Below the pieces are notes generated by a model. It searched no databases, had not been told where the DNA came from, and worked only from the letters and a program-made list of their open reading frames with translations. DNA of 64,000 nucleotides from Mucilaginibacter ginsenosidivorans (lineage in GTDB: Bacteria; Bacteroidota; Bacteroidia; Sphingobacteriales; Sphingobacteriaceae), in NCBI RefSeq assembly GCF_007971025.1, contig NZ_CP042436.1, positions 3,224,001 through 3,288,000 on the forward strand. The letters run 5' to 3'. Position 1 is the first letter of the stretch. Each line of letters starts with the position of its first letter. This document shows, piece after piece, positions 25,809 to 34,881 of the stretch. Made by a program: the position numbers and the translations under genes.

Positions 25809-26996
25809 TCACAGATCTCTTCGCACCACTTCCCCGGTGGTTTTATGCTTCAATATCAATTTCTTCTCACCATTCGGTAATATTTCTTCCTTGATCAGGT
25901 AGAACTCATCATCGTATGAAGCAAACTCATGGCCCTCAGTTACGTCGGTTCTGCCGCGCCAGTCGTCTATTTGCACGGGCTCCCAATTGCGCGATTTGGC
26001 CGATCTGTAAGCCGCGTCGATGATGCAGTTCACCACATAACCGTCGTAAAAGCTTTCAGAGGGCTCCCGTTTTTGTTCTATGGCGTCGAACATATCGGTG
26101 AACATGTGGTTGTAACCGAGTTCGTTTACCTCGTCGCCAACAGGGAAAAGCCAGCCGCTGGATGATTCGGCCTTCTCGGCCACATAGTTATTGCCTTTGC
26201 CGGTGCTGAACATATCAAAACCTGTGCGCAGGAAGTTATTAAGCCAGATAGTGCCCTCGCTGCCCATAACCTCGTCACGCAGGTCCATGCCCCCGCGGAA
26301 GCACCAGCTTACCTCGAACTGACCTATTGTGCCATTTGCATATTTTACCCAGCCTAATGCGTGGTCCTCTGCCGCAATAGGGTGTACCTGTGTTGCCGCC
26401 CAGCACATAACCTCCACGGGTTTAATATCCTTGCCTATAAAGTTTCTCGATATCTCTATACAATGGCACCCCAAATCGACTATGGCGCCGCCGCCGGACA
26501 ATTCCAGGTTCCAGAACCAGTCGCTGTGCGGACCGGGGTGTGTTTCCCTTGATTTTGCCCACAACACACGGCCTATGCTGCCGGCTTTGACACTGGCTAA
26601 TGATTTAAGGAATTTCGGCGTGTAGCAAAGGTCCTCTAAATAACCGCCCATAACGCCGGCTTTTTCCACCATTTCCATCATTTGCTTAGCCTCGGCGCCT
26701 GTGCGCCCCAATGGCTTGGTACAAAGCACATGCTTGCCGGCTTTAGCGCACGCCTCGACAGCGGCTAAGTGCAGTTCGTTCGATAATGCGATCACTACCA
26801 CATCCACATCAGGATTGCCTACTACTTCATCAAGATTATTACTGAAGTGGGGCAGGCCGTAATCTTTTGCAAATTTTTCGGCCCTTTCTGTCGAGCGGGA
26901 ATAAACGCTTACCAAAATGTCTTTTCTGCGTTGTGCTGCAAGCGAGTCAGCATAAAACCGGGCTATAAAGCCCGAACCAAGCATGGCTATTTTCAT
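25809..26996 (-). CDS. Gfo/Idh/MocA-family oxidoreductase
   Basis: A 395-residue NAD(P)-dependent dehydrogenase. The Rossmann motif is AMLGSGFIARFYADSL at the start, the EKP-type motif appears as CTKPLGRTGAEAKQM, and the GGGAIVDLGCHCIEISR segment carries the conserved Asp/His of the sugar-binding face. No export signal is present, unlike the GH109-like copy. It probably oxidises or epimerises a sugar or inositol. Downstream of PhyH on the same strand across a 171-base gap filled with a 9-base tandem repeat, so co-transcription is uncertain. Confidence 0.93.
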   Translation of the reverse strand: MKIAMLGSGFIARFYADSLAAQRRKDILVSVYSRSTERAEKFAKDYGLPHFSNNLDEVVGNPDVDVVVIALSNELHLAAVEACAKAGKHVLCTKPLGRTGAEAKQMMEMVEKAGVMGGYLEDLCYTPKFLKSLASVKAGSIGRVLWAKSRETHPGPHSDWFWNLELSGGGAIVDLGCHCIEISRNFIGKDIKPVEVMCWAATQVHPIAAEDHALGWVKYANGTIGQFEVSWCFRGGMDLRDEVMGSEGTIWLNNFLRTGFDMFSTGKGNNYVAEKAESSSGWLFPVGDEVNELGYNHMFTDMFDAIEQKREPSESFYDGYVVNCIIDAAYRSAKSRNWEPVQIDDWRGRTDVTEGHEFASYDDEFYLIKEEILPNGEKKLILKHKTTGEVVRRDL

Positions 26997-27002
26997 GTGT
27001 TA

Positions 27003-27101
27003 GAGTTGATTGAGTTGAATATGTTGAATGAGTTGATTAAGTTAAATATGTTGATTAGGTTGAATGAGTTGAATATGTTGATCGAGTTAGATCTATTGAA
27101 T
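27003..27101. repeat. Nine-base tandem repeat, about eleven units
   Basis: Units of the form NNGTTGAWT follow each other without gaps: GAGTTGATT, GAGTTGAAT, ATGTTGAAT, GAGTTGATT, AAGTTAAAT and so on. The copies are degenerate but phase is kept for about 99 bases. It lies just upstream of the Gfo/Idh/MocA start and after the PhyH stop. The open frame across it (rich in Leu, Asn, Ile) is a product of the repeat, not a gene. A related but less regular block is at 62488-62580. Confidence 0.85.
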
Positions 27102-27167
27102 ATAGTAATGAATTAAGTTGGATAACTAATCAACTTAATCTAACCCAAACAGCCCGCTCAACTAAGG

Positions 27168-28004
27168 TCACACCTCCTTTTCCCAGCCGGTTTCCTTCAA
27201 TGCAGGATCGTTTTCCTTTTTAAGGAAGTCGTTATCTGATAGTGATGCTGCATCCCATTTCAGTATCGCTTCATCCGGCACCATATCTACCGGTGTTTTC
27301 CACGATGTTGATGTTTCGTTATAAGCCAGGTTAGATTGTGAACAATAGCACGAGATTATCGACCATCGCGGATAATCGGATAGGTTTGCCTCCGACCGGT
27401 GCAGCAGGTTACTATGAAAAAACAAAGCATCGCCCGGCTGCAGATCGCAATAAACCAGCTCCATTGTTTTTAAAGCATTATTCACCATGGTCATATCTGC
27501 TCCAACCTGTTCGCCCGAAAAGCCGTGGTTTACCCTGCCTAATTTGTGCGAACCTTTGATCACCTGCAGGCAGCCGTTCTCTTTGTTGGCAGCGGTAAGG
27601 GCTACCATCACACTGATCAACTGATCGGGAAACATAAATTGGTTTTTGTACCAATACCCGTAGTCCTGGTGCCATTCCCATGCACCACCCACTTTGGGTT
27701 CCTTCTGCATCAGTTTTGAATGAAAGTGACACACCGGCGAATCGTTATCCAGTAATTCACCCACCGATTCAACCATACGTTTGCTCCGTGTAAGGTAGCC
27801 AAACACATCGTTACCCGGCGTAAACCATAAGGATAACCTGGTTTTCTTACCCGACAGGTCGTTCAGATCCAGCGCATTTTTTCGCATAGCATCATCTTCG
27901 ACCGCGGTTTTATATAATTTATTGGTCTCTTCCCGCGAGCAAAAACCTTTCACCAGCAGGTACCCGTCACGCTCATAAGCGGCTTTCTGTTCAGCATTCA
28001 TCAT
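27168..28004 (-). CDS. Phytanoyl-CoA dioxygenase (PhyH) family protein
   Basis: A 278-residue non-haem Fe(II)/2-oxoglutarate dioxygenase. The facial triad is His112-x-Asp114 (EWHQDYGYW) and His202 (LLHRSEANLSDYPR), with the 2-oxoglutarate-binding Arg213 in the same motif. Family members hydroxylate small molecules; many Bacteroidota copies sit next to Gfo/Idh/MocA genes, as here, hinting at a shared sugar-like or secondary substrate. Either of two adjacent ATGs could start it. It is divergent from the Nudix-like regulator, which may control it. Confidence 0.92.
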   Translation of the reverse strand: MMNAEQKAAYERDGYLLVKGFCSREETNKLYKTAVEDDAMRKNALDLNDLSGKKTRLSLWFTPGNDVFGYLTRSKRMVESVGELLDNDSPVCHFHSKLMQKEPKVGGAWEWHQDYGYWYKNQFMFPDQLISVMVALTAANKENGCLQVIKGSHKLGRVNHGFSGEQVGADMTMVNNALKTMELVYCDLQPGDALFFHSNLLHRSEANLSDYPRWSIISCYCSQSNLAYNETSTSWKTPVDMVPDEAILKWDAASLSDNDFLKKENDPALKETGWEKEV

Positions 28005-28090
28005 TTTTACAGGTATTAATAGGTTTGCCCGATAAAGCTAAAACATTCATCCTTTATTTATCAAACCTTTGTTAAAATTGTTTTGGTAGG

Positions 28091-28114
28091 AATGATTATT
28101 AAAATCGTATCATT
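28091..28114. promoter_or_regulatory. Inverted repeat between PhyH and the Nudix-like regulator
   Basis: AATGAT (28091-28096) and ATCATT (28109-28114) flank a 12-base spacer in the 167-base AT-rich divergent region. Its position suits an operator for the regulator at 28172, but a 6-bp arm in AT-rich DNA is weak evidence. Confidence 0.35.
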
Positions 28115-28171
28115 AATTATTAATTTTTTATTACTCCCATTTTATTTTTATTCTTGTAACAGAATAATATT

Positions 28172-28876
28172 ATGCAAAGATATACCGGTCAGAAACGCAT
28201 CCTTGTTGCAGTAGATTGTATCATATTTGGTTTCGACGGTTGGAACTTGAAATTGCTCGCTGTTCAGCGGGCCATGGACCCCGAAAGAGATAAATGGAGT
28301 TTAATGGGAGGATTTATACAGCCGTCCGAATCGCCGGAAGACGCTGCCAACAGGGTTTTGGAACATCGTACAGGATTGAAAAATGTTTACATGGACCAGT
28401 TCCATGTTTTCGGTAAGCCAGATCGCGACCCGGTTGAAAGGACGCTTTCCATTGCCTACTACGCTCTTATCGATATTCACCAGTATGAAAAGCAGATCAA
28501 CGACGAGTTCCATCCCGAATGGTTTCTTTTGGATGAATTGCCGGAATTGATATTCGATCACTCCGAAATGGTGAAGCTGGCTTTGCGCCAGTTGCGCTAC
28601 AAGGCAGCACTGCACCCGATATTGTTCCAGTTGCTGCCGGAGAAATTTACCATTCCACAATTGCAGGCGCTTTACGAAGGCGTTTATCAAACCAAGTTTG
28701 ATGATCGTAATTTCAGCCGCAAGTTGCTCTCAACAGGCTTGCTTATCAAATTGCCCGAAAAGGATAAACTCTCCTCCAAAAAAGGGGCATTCTATTACCA
28801 GCTCGATCAATCGCACTATAAAGAGAACTTTGAGTCGTTCCTTAACCTTGTACCCAATCCGGATAAGTTCTTCTGA
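28172..28876 (+). CDS. Nudix-like transcriptional regulator (NrtR/AraR type), catalytic box degenerate
   Basis: A 234-residue protein with an N-terminal Nudix fold (1-140) and a C-terminal winged helix (about 155-230: FTIPQLQALYEGVYQTKFDDRNFSRKL). The Nudix box keeps Gly47, Glu53, Arg61, Gly68 and Leu69, but the three catalytic glutamates of REUXEEXGU are Val62, His65 and Arg66, so hydrolysis is unlikely. This is the state seen in NrtR-family regulators, including the arabinose regulator AraR of Bacteroides, where the dead domain binds a ligand. Targets probably include the divergent PhyH gene. The effector is unknown. It ends 1 base from the convergent kinase stop. Confidence 0.9.
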   Translation: MQRYTGQKRILVAVDCIIFGFDGWNLKLLAVQRAMDPERDKWSLMGGFIQPSESPEDAANRVLEHRTGLKNVYMDQFHVFGKPDRDPVERTLSIAYYALIDIHQYEKQINDEFHPEWFLLDELPELIFDHSEMVKLALRQLRYKAALHPILFQLLPEKFTIPQLQALYEGVYQTKFDDRNFSRKLLSTGLLIKLPEKDKLSSKKGAFYYQLDQSHYKENFESFLNLVPNPDKFF

Positions 28877-28877
28877 T

Positions 28878-31019
28878 CTATTCTAAATTTTTCGGCAGCG
28901 TTATTGTAACCGATGTTCCTTTGCCGGGTTCTGATTGCACATCGATTGCGCCGTGATGATCCTCGATAATACCAAACACAATGGAAAGGCCCAACCCGGT
29001 GCCTTCGCCCACATTTTTTGTGGTAAAAAACGGTTCAAATATCCTTTGGCGAACTTCATTGCTCATCCCCACGCCGGTATCGGTTATTTGTATCGTAATA
29101 TTATCAGTTTGATCTGTGGTGGTGATAATAACCTTTTCATGGTCACGGCCCGGTTTCTCCTTGATGGCCTGGATACTATTGTTAATAAGATTCATGAAAA
29201 CCTGGTTTATCTTTCCGGGATAACAGTTCAGCAGGGGCAGCTTGTTTAATACAGGCATTATCTCAATGTCATAAGGGATGGTGCTCCTTAACAATATCAG
29301 CGTATTCAGGATCGCCTTGTTAATATCGGCGTGCTTCAGTATTAATTCATCTGTGCGGCTAAACGTCCGCAGGCTCTGCACGATCTCTGTTGTACGGTTT
29401 GCACCTTCTTCAATTCCATCAAGCAAGGTCAATATTTCCTCTTTGATAAAATCAAGGTCGGTATTTTGACTTTGTTCAATGGCTGCTTTCAGCAATTCTT
29501 TCTGATCAGGATGCGCCCCTGCTTCTTTGTACTTATCGATCAACGAAAACAACTCCAGGAAATCGAGCCGTAAGGGTTTAACATTTGAACCAACGAAGTT
29601 TATCGGGTTGTTGATCTCGTGTGCTACACCAGCCGTCAATTGCCCCAGCGAAGCCATTTTTTCGGTTTCAAAAAGCTTCATCTGGGTCGATTTCAGGTTT
29701 TCAATGATCGAAGAAAGGTCCTGGTTTGTTTTTATGAGTTGATTAGTGCGGGCATTAACTTCGGTTTCAAGCAAAATATTTTGCTGGGTTATCAGCTTTT
29801 CATTCTCCCTGGCAATGGTCAGTGACAGCAACTGCGTCTCAGCTGTTTGCCGGCGGTAAAAATTGATCTTTTCGGCCAGGGATATCGAGAATAGAACGAG
29901 CTGCAAAATGGAACTGTAAATGATAATATTGGCAGTGAAGCTGTTATGAACGATATAACCCCGGTTACGGGCGACCGAAACAAGCACGGTAACGAAAAAT
30001 AGCCCAAAACCGATCATAAAATATTTGGCCGGTTTATATCCCTGTACATATAATACACTGCCGATACTAAGAAGCGAAACCGACAACAGCGTGGCAGAGA
30101 TTGTTATAAGATCGTAAGTAAAAGGAACCTTACCGATAATGACGGTTATCAACGCAATAGTATATAGCCCGAATAAAATATAGTAGTATTTGAAATAGGA
30201 GTTTAATTTAGATCTCAGTTGAAGGAATTCTGCAGCGAACAATAATACGGAATACCCAAACCCTATCCTGATGAGCGGTATCAGGTAATTGTTTATCATA
30301 GTTTTTTCGCTCACAAAAAAATTTGCGCCATAACCCCGTACCAGTACCTGCGATAACCCTAAAAAAATGATATAAGCCACATAGTATATATAACTTTTAT
30401 CGCGGACCAATACAAACAGTACCAGGTTGTAAAGGGCCATTACAAGTACAATGCCCATAAACCCGCCCACCAGCAGGTTTTCGTAATCCGCATTTTTAAA
30501 ATACGTGTTAGCGCTGTTGATGTCGATGGGAACGGTGCCCGACACACTGCTTTTTATCCTTAAGTATAATGTTCGGGTTGAATCCGGAAGGACAATACAA
30601 TTGATGAAAGTGTTGTTTTGTTTGAGCAGTCTCGAATCGCGGTCGGGAACGGAAGAAGAAAAATGGATCATCCGCCCGTTTTGCGAATCGGCGAAATAAA
30701 GGTCAAAGCCATCTATTACTATAGCGCCTATTGAGATGGGGACAAATGCCCGCGTAGTTTTATTGTGAAGTACAAATTTTAACCAGATGGTTGATTTTGC
30801 GTATTGCATTACCGGCAGCGAGGTTTCGACAGTATGGAAACCAGGATTGCCCCTTACATCATTGATCTTGTAAACGCCGGACGGGTCGTCCAACTGGACG
30901 AAATAATTGTTTGTCAGAAGTTTTTTTTCGTTTTCGCGGATAGTAAGCGTATCGGCCTGGAACGCAAAAAGAGAACTATTTTGTAGTAGTAGGCAAATTA
31001 TTAACAATATTTTTTTCAT
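28878..31019 (-). CDS. 7TMR-DISM sensor histidine kinase
   Basis: A 713-residue kinase from the ATG giving MKKILLIICLL, a signal peptide. An extracellular 7TMR-DISM sensor domain (to about residue 180) is followed by seven helices (about 185-385), a coiled coil (LLETEVNARTNQLIKTNQDL) and the kinase core. The phospho-acceptor is His467 in AGVAHEINNP. ATP-binding motifs are NLINNSIQAI (N box), ITDTGVGMS (G1) and GEGTGLGLS (G2). DISM sensors often read sugars or envelope cues. It is divergent from the response regulator at 31146 with 126 bases between starts, so these two are a likely pair. Confidence 0.93.
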   Translation of the reverse strand: MKKILLIICLLLQNSSLFAFQADTLTIRENEKKLLTNNYFVQLDDPSGVYKINDVRGNPGFHTVETSLPVMQYAKSTIWLKFVLHNKTTRAFVPISIGAIVIDGFDLYFADSQNGRMIHFSSSVPDRDSRLLKQNNTFINCIVLPDSTRTLYLRIKSSVSGTVPIDINSANTYFKNADYENLLVGGFMGIVLVMALYNLVLFVLVRDKSYIYYVAYIIFLGLSQVLVRGYGANFFVSEKTMINNYLIPLIRIGFGYSVLLFAAEFLQLRSKLNSYFKYYYILFGLYTIALITVIIGKVPFTYDLITISATLLSVSLLSIGSVLYVQGYKPAKYFMIGFGLFFVTVLVSVARNRGYIVHNSFTANIIIYSSILQLVLFSISLAEKINFYRRQTAETQLLSLTIARENEKLITQQNILLETEVNARTNQLIKTNQDLSSIIENLKSTQMKLFETEKMASLGQLTAGVAHEINNPINFVGSNVKPLRLDFLELFSLIDKYKEAGAHPDQKELLKAAIEQSQNTDLDFIKEEILTLLDGIEEGANRTTEIVQSLRTFSRTDELILKHADINKAILNTLILLRSTIPYDIEIMPVLNKLPLLNCYPGKINQVFMNLINNSIQAIKEKPGRDHEKVIITTTDQTDNITIQITDTGVGMSNEVRQRIFEPFFTTKNVGEGTGLGLSIVFGIIEDHHGAIDVQSEPGKGTSVTITLPKNLE

Positions 31020-31145
31020 TTTTACGATTTGCTTTGCCGGCGGCCATATTCTGAACACCATAAATTTGCGCAGAAAATTAAACTTTCAAGAATTTATCGT
31101 GTTAAAATAGCTGTCTGTCGATACCCTCAAAATAAAATATAATAT

Positions 31146-31595
31146 ATGTCGTTCGGAGTGCTGTATGTTGATGATGAGATAAATAATCTCAATAGTTTTA
31201 AAGCCGCCTTCCGGCGCGACTTTAATATACACGTTGCACAATCAGCCCGCGATGGGCGCAAGATACTTGATACCAACGAAATAGGTGTGATCATAACCGA
31301 TCAGCGTATGCCCGGGATGACCGGTATCGAATTTCTGGAGTCAATTTTGACCGTTTACCCGGATACGATTCGAATATTACTTACCGGTTTCTCTGACATG
31401 AATGCCGTTATGGACGCGATAAACAGGGGACAGGTTTATAAATACCTGGTTAAGCCATGGCAAAACGACGAGCTTAAGCTATATATCCAGAATGCTTTGG
31501 AAATATACCAGTTGCGTAAGGAAAATAAAGAGCTGGCGCATAAATTACAACTGGCAAACATCGAATTGGAGATGTTGAACAGATCGCGTTCGTGA
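31146..31595 (+). CDS. Response regulator receiver with C-terminal coiled coil
   Basis: A 149-residue receiver: Asp9/Asp10 pocket, phospho-acceptor Asp52 (ITDQRMPGMTG), switch Thr80 (LLTGF) and Lys103 (VKPW). The TDQRMPGM...YLVKPW pattern is that of RpfG-type receivers. The last 35 residues form a helical, charged tail (YQLRKENKELAHKLQLANIELEML) but no HD-GYP, DNA-binding or other output domain follows, so it must signal by protein contact. A TAAATTTG element at 31061-31068 may be its -7 box. Likely partner: the divergent kinase. Confidence 0.9.
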   Translation: MSFGVLYVDDEINNLNSFKAAFRRDFNIHVAQSARDGRKILDTNEIGVIITDQRMPGMTGIEFLESILTVYPDTIRILLTGFSDMNAVMDAINRGQVYKYLVKPWQNDELKLYIQNALEIYQLRKENKELAHKLQLANIELEMLNRSRS

Positions 31596-31761
31596 ACAAA
31601 TAAATTTATGTGGGGCAACCATTAATTTGCACAATAAGTAATTAATTATGACCTATTTGTCGGTTTGTACGTAAACAGGGCAATAATTGCTTTGAAATTG
31701 TTATCTTAACAGCCCTGAATCTAAAAAAGAGAATTGCGGCAGGTGAACCTATAATATCGGA

Positions 31762-32778
31762 ATGAAGCGACTTTTACTCGTAGTTTTTACTTCTGCTTTG
31801 ACCCTCCAGGTTGCTATTGCGCAGCAAAAACCGCAGTACACGCAATATGTATTAAACAATATGCTTATCAATCCGGCGGTGACCGGCATTGAAAACTACA
31901 TCGACATAAAAACAGGATATCGTAGTCAATGGACCGGTTTGCAAGGAGCGCCGGTTACCAGTTATATTACAGGCAGTATACCGTTCGGGTCTGATTTTGT
32001 TGGGGGAGACGCAGCCGCATTATCCGGTGGCAACGATGCTAATCCTTACAGCCGTCTTTATACACAAAATTACGAAGCTTCTGCACCGCATCACGGTTTG
32101 GGCTTTATGGCCGTTTCGGACCAGGCCGGGCCGATAAGCACAACCAATCTCGATCTGACATACGCTTATCATCTTGGCTTAACAAGTACGTTTAACCTGG
32201 CCGTGGGTGTCGAGACAGGGCTCAACCACATTAGTCTAAACACTTCCGAACTCATCCTGGAAAACCCGCTTGACCCGGCCATCGCGAATGGCAGCAACAG
32301 CCAGTGGAAGCCCGATCTTGGAGTAGGTGTCTGGGGTTACTCATCCAATTACTTTTTTGGGATTTCGGCTTTGCAGCTATTATCCCAAAACCAGTATTTC
32401 AGTACAAAAAATTCGGTTAACCAGGCAAAAACGGTACCGCAGTTTCTGGTTTCGGGTGGATTTAAGGTATTCCTGACGGATGATGTCACGTTGCTTCCAT
32501 CAACGCTTGTTAAGTTTATCAAACCCTTACCGGTTACCTACGATGTCAATATGAAACTGGCCTTTAAGGACCGCTTCTGGATAGGCGGCGCATACCGTAA
32601 CGGCGATGCTGTAGCAGGCATGTTCGGGTTGAACATCAGCTCGCTTATCAACATCAGCTATTCTTACGATTACACAACCTCGGCCCTGCGGACAGTAAGT
32701 AATGGTACCCACGAGATCGTGATCGGCATCATGCTCAACAACAGGGACCACCTGATAGCACCTGCCCATTCATTCTAA
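31762..32778 (+). CDS. PorP/SprF-family type IX secretion membrane protein
   Basis: A 338-residue outer-membrane protein. A signal peptide (1-20, ending IAQQ) is followed by the family hallmark PQYTQYVLNNMLINPAVTGIE and a beta-barrel of alternating strands ending HEIVIGIML. PorP/SprF proteins support gliding or type IX secretion and are usually paired with large adhesin genes; no such gene is adjacent. It converges with rpoN, 14 bases apart. Confidence 0.9.
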   Translation: MKRLLLVVFTSALTLQVAIAQQKPQYTQYVLNNMLINPAVTGIENYIDIKTGYRSQWTGLQGAPVTSYITGSIPFGSDFVGGDAAALSGGNDANPYSRLYTQNYEASAPHHGLGFMAVSDQAGPISTTNLDLTYAYHLGLTSTFNLAVGVETGLNHISLNTSELILENPLDPAIANGSNSQWKPDLGVGVWGYSSNYFFGISALQLLSQNQYFSTKNSVNQAKTVPQFLVSGGFKVFLTDDVTLLPSTLVKFIKPLPVTYDVNMKLAFKDRFWIGGAYRNGDAVAGMFGLNISSLINISYSYDYTTSALRTVSNGTHEIVIGIMLNNRDHLIAPAHSF

Positions 32779-32792
32779 ATAAAATTTCTGAT

Positions 32793-34268
32793 TTACAATT
32801 CTTTTCTCAGCCTTGCAACAGGAATGTTCATCTGTTCGCGGTATTTGGCTACGGTACGGCGCGCTATGTTATAGCCTTTTTCTTTAAGTATTTCGGTAAG
32901 TCTCTCGTCCGCAAGCGGATGGCGTTTATCCTCGGCGCCGATGTTCTCTTCCAGTATTTTCTTAACCTCTTTGTTCGATACTTCCTCGCCGCTTTCGGTT
33001 TGAATAGCTTCTGAAAAGAAGGACTTTAGCAGGAAAGTGCCAAATTCGGTTTGTACATATTTTGAATTCGCCACACGCGAAACCGTTGAAATATCCATGC
33101 CTATCCTGTCCGCAATATCCTTCAATATCATGGGTTTCAGGTTCTTATCGTCGCCTGTCAGGAAAAACTCATACTGGTACTGCATGATCGCGTTCATGGT
33201 CTTCAGCAGCGTTTGCTGGCGCTGTTTTATGGCATCAATGAACCATTTGGCCGAATCCAGTTTCTGCTTCACAAACTGCACAGCCTCTTTCAGTTTTTTA
33301 TCTCTTTGCGATGCCTTATCATAATGTTCGAACATTTCCTGGTACGACCGGCTTACGCGGAGTTCAGGAGCATTCTTGGAATTTAACGTTAACACCAGGA
33401 ACCCATCGTTATTAGTGATATGGAAATCCGGTATAACCTGCATTTGCTTGGTGTTAACCTCGTTCGAGTCTCCGGGTTTGGGGTTTAGTTTTAGTATTTC
33501 AGATATAACGGCACGCAATTCCTGCGAGGTCATATTCAGCGATTTTTCGAGCTTATCGTAGTGTTTCCGGGTAAATTCATCAAGGTAGTTTTCTACTACC
33601 TGCATGGCTTTTCTTATTACTGGGTCGTTTTGATCCTTTTTCCTTAATTGTATGAGCAGGCATTCCTGCAGGCTGCGTGCGCCTACGCCCGGTGGGTCGA
33701 ATGATTGAATAACCTTCAGCATTTCTTCCACCTCGTCGTCGTCCGCAAATATATTCTGCGAAAACGCCAGGTCGTCTGTGAGCGAAGTGATCGATCTGCG
33801 CAGGTAGCCATCGTCATCCAGGCTGCCGATGATCTGTTGGCCTATCCTGAAATCTTTATCGGAAAGCGGTACCAGGTCTAGCTGGGCTTGCAAATTTTCA
33901 AAAAATGAGCTTTGAACGGCTATCGGTATTTCCTTGCGGTCGTCGTCATCATCGCCATTCTGGTCATAGCGCGATCCATATTCGTTCAGATTATCTTCCT
34001 GCAGGTAGTCGTCAATATTAAATTCGTCGGCCGGGCCCTGCTCTTCGTCGCTGTTAAATGTATCTTCTTCCGGGTCACGGTCGGGGTATTGCTCCTCCGG
34101 CTCGTTCAGGTTAGTTAAACTCAGATCCTCAAGCGCCGGATTCTCCTCTAATTCCTCTTTTATCCGTGTGTCCAGGGAAACGGTGGGCACCTGCAGCAAT
34201 TTGATAAATTGGATTTGCTGCGGGGAAAGCTTTTGTAAAAGTTTCTGTTGAAGATTCTGTTTTAACAT
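32793..34268 (-). CDS. rpoN: RNA polymerase sigma-54 factor
   Basis: A 491-residue sigma factor for -24/-12 promoters. Region I is Gln-rich (LKQNLQQKLLQKLSPQQIQF). Region II is a long acidic stretch (about 50-115, many Asp and Glu), followed by the core-binding domain (about 120-310) and the helix-turn-helix. The RpoN box is near the end as ARRTVAKYR. Sigma-54 needs an AAA+ activator, which is not in this window. The length is normal for the family. Confidence 0.97.
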   Translation of the reverse strand: MLKQNLQQKLLQKLSPQQIQFIKLLQVPTVSLDTRIKEELEENPALEDLSLTNLNEPEEQYPDRDPEEDTFNSDEEQGPADEFNIDDYLQEDNLNEYGSRYDQNGDDDDDRKEIPIAVQSSFFENLQAQLDLVPLSDKDFRIGQQIIGSLDDDGYLRRSITSLTDDLAFSQNIFADDDEVEEMLKVIQSFDPPGVGARSLQECLLIQLRKKDQNDPVIRKAMQVVENYLDEFTRKHYDKLEKSLNMTSQELRAVISEILKLNPKPGDSNEVNTKQMQVIPDFHITNNDGFLVLTLNSKNAPELRVSRSYQEMFEHYDKASQRDKKLKEAVQFVKQKLDSAKWFIDAIKQRQQTLLKTMNAIMQYQYEFFLTGDDKNLKPMILKDIADRIGMDISTVSRVANSKYVQTEFGTFLLKSFFSEAIQTESGEEVSNKEVKKILEENIGAEDKRHPLADERLTEILKEKGYNIARRTVAKYREQMNIPVARLRKEL

Positions 34269-34467
34269 AAATTGTATCGGCCCAAAAATACATCAATTAA
34301 CCCTAAACCCGAAAAAATTAACTCTTTTGATAATTTAAGACTCCCTTTAAACGGAAATAAACAGCAAGTGTTTAAGAAAAAATAACGGCAGTTATTTTAA
34401 TCATCATTTCACTTTGTATATTTATTAAACTTTAAGGAAAAACTTCAAACTCAAAACAACCTCACTT

Positions 34468-34881
34468 ATGGCTATTGTAAAAGAATTTAAAGAATTTGCG
34501 ATGCGCGGCAATGTGGTCGATCTGGCGGTCGGCGTTATCATCGGCGCTGCTTTTGGAAAGATCGTCACATCGTTGGTTAACGATGTTATTATGCCCCCTA
34601 TTGGTTACCTGACCGGCGGCATAGATTTCAAAAACCTCAAAGTTTTGATAAAACCTGCCGATCCGGCTAATAAGGTCGCTGAAGTGGCTATTAATTATGG
34701 AAACTTTATTAATACGGTGATTGAATTCCTCATCGTGGCTTTTTGCATTTTTATGGTGGTAAAAGCTATAAACTCGTTAAAGAAGCCTGAGGAAGCCCCG
34801 GCTCCGGCACCTGACCCAGGGCCAACTAAGGAAGAAGTATTGCTGACAGAGATAAGAGATTTGCTGGCTAAAGGTAAATGA
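34468..34881 (+). CDS. mscL: Large-conductance mechanosensitive channel
   Basis: A 137-residue inner-membrane channel that opens under high membrane tension to release solutes during osmotic downshock. The N terminus [27 protein letters not shown] is the classical amphipathic plus TM1 signature. TM2 spans about 75-97 ([15 protein letters not shown]), and a Pro/Ala linker leads to the C-terminal helix ([12 protein letters not shown]) that forms a pentameric bundle. Its stop overlaps the start of the next gene by ATGA. Confidence 0.97.
   Translation: MAIVKEFKEFAMRGNVVDLAVGVIIGAAFGKIVTSLVNDVIMPPIGYLTGGIDFKNLKVLIKPADPANKVAEVAINYGNFINTVIEFLIVAFCIFMVVKAINSLKKPEEAPAPAPDPGPTKEEVLLTEIRDLLAKGK

Noticed and set aside
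26847..27116. Open frame of 89 codons rich in Leu, Asn and Ile on the plus strand
   Set aside because: It is the start of the Gfo/Idh/MocA gene read backwards plus the 9-base tandem repeat; the protein pattern follows from the repeat.
34269..34467. Sigma-54 promoter near rpoN or mscL
   Set aside because: I saw no convincing TGGCAC-N5-TTGC element by eye; a matrix scan would be needed to be sure.
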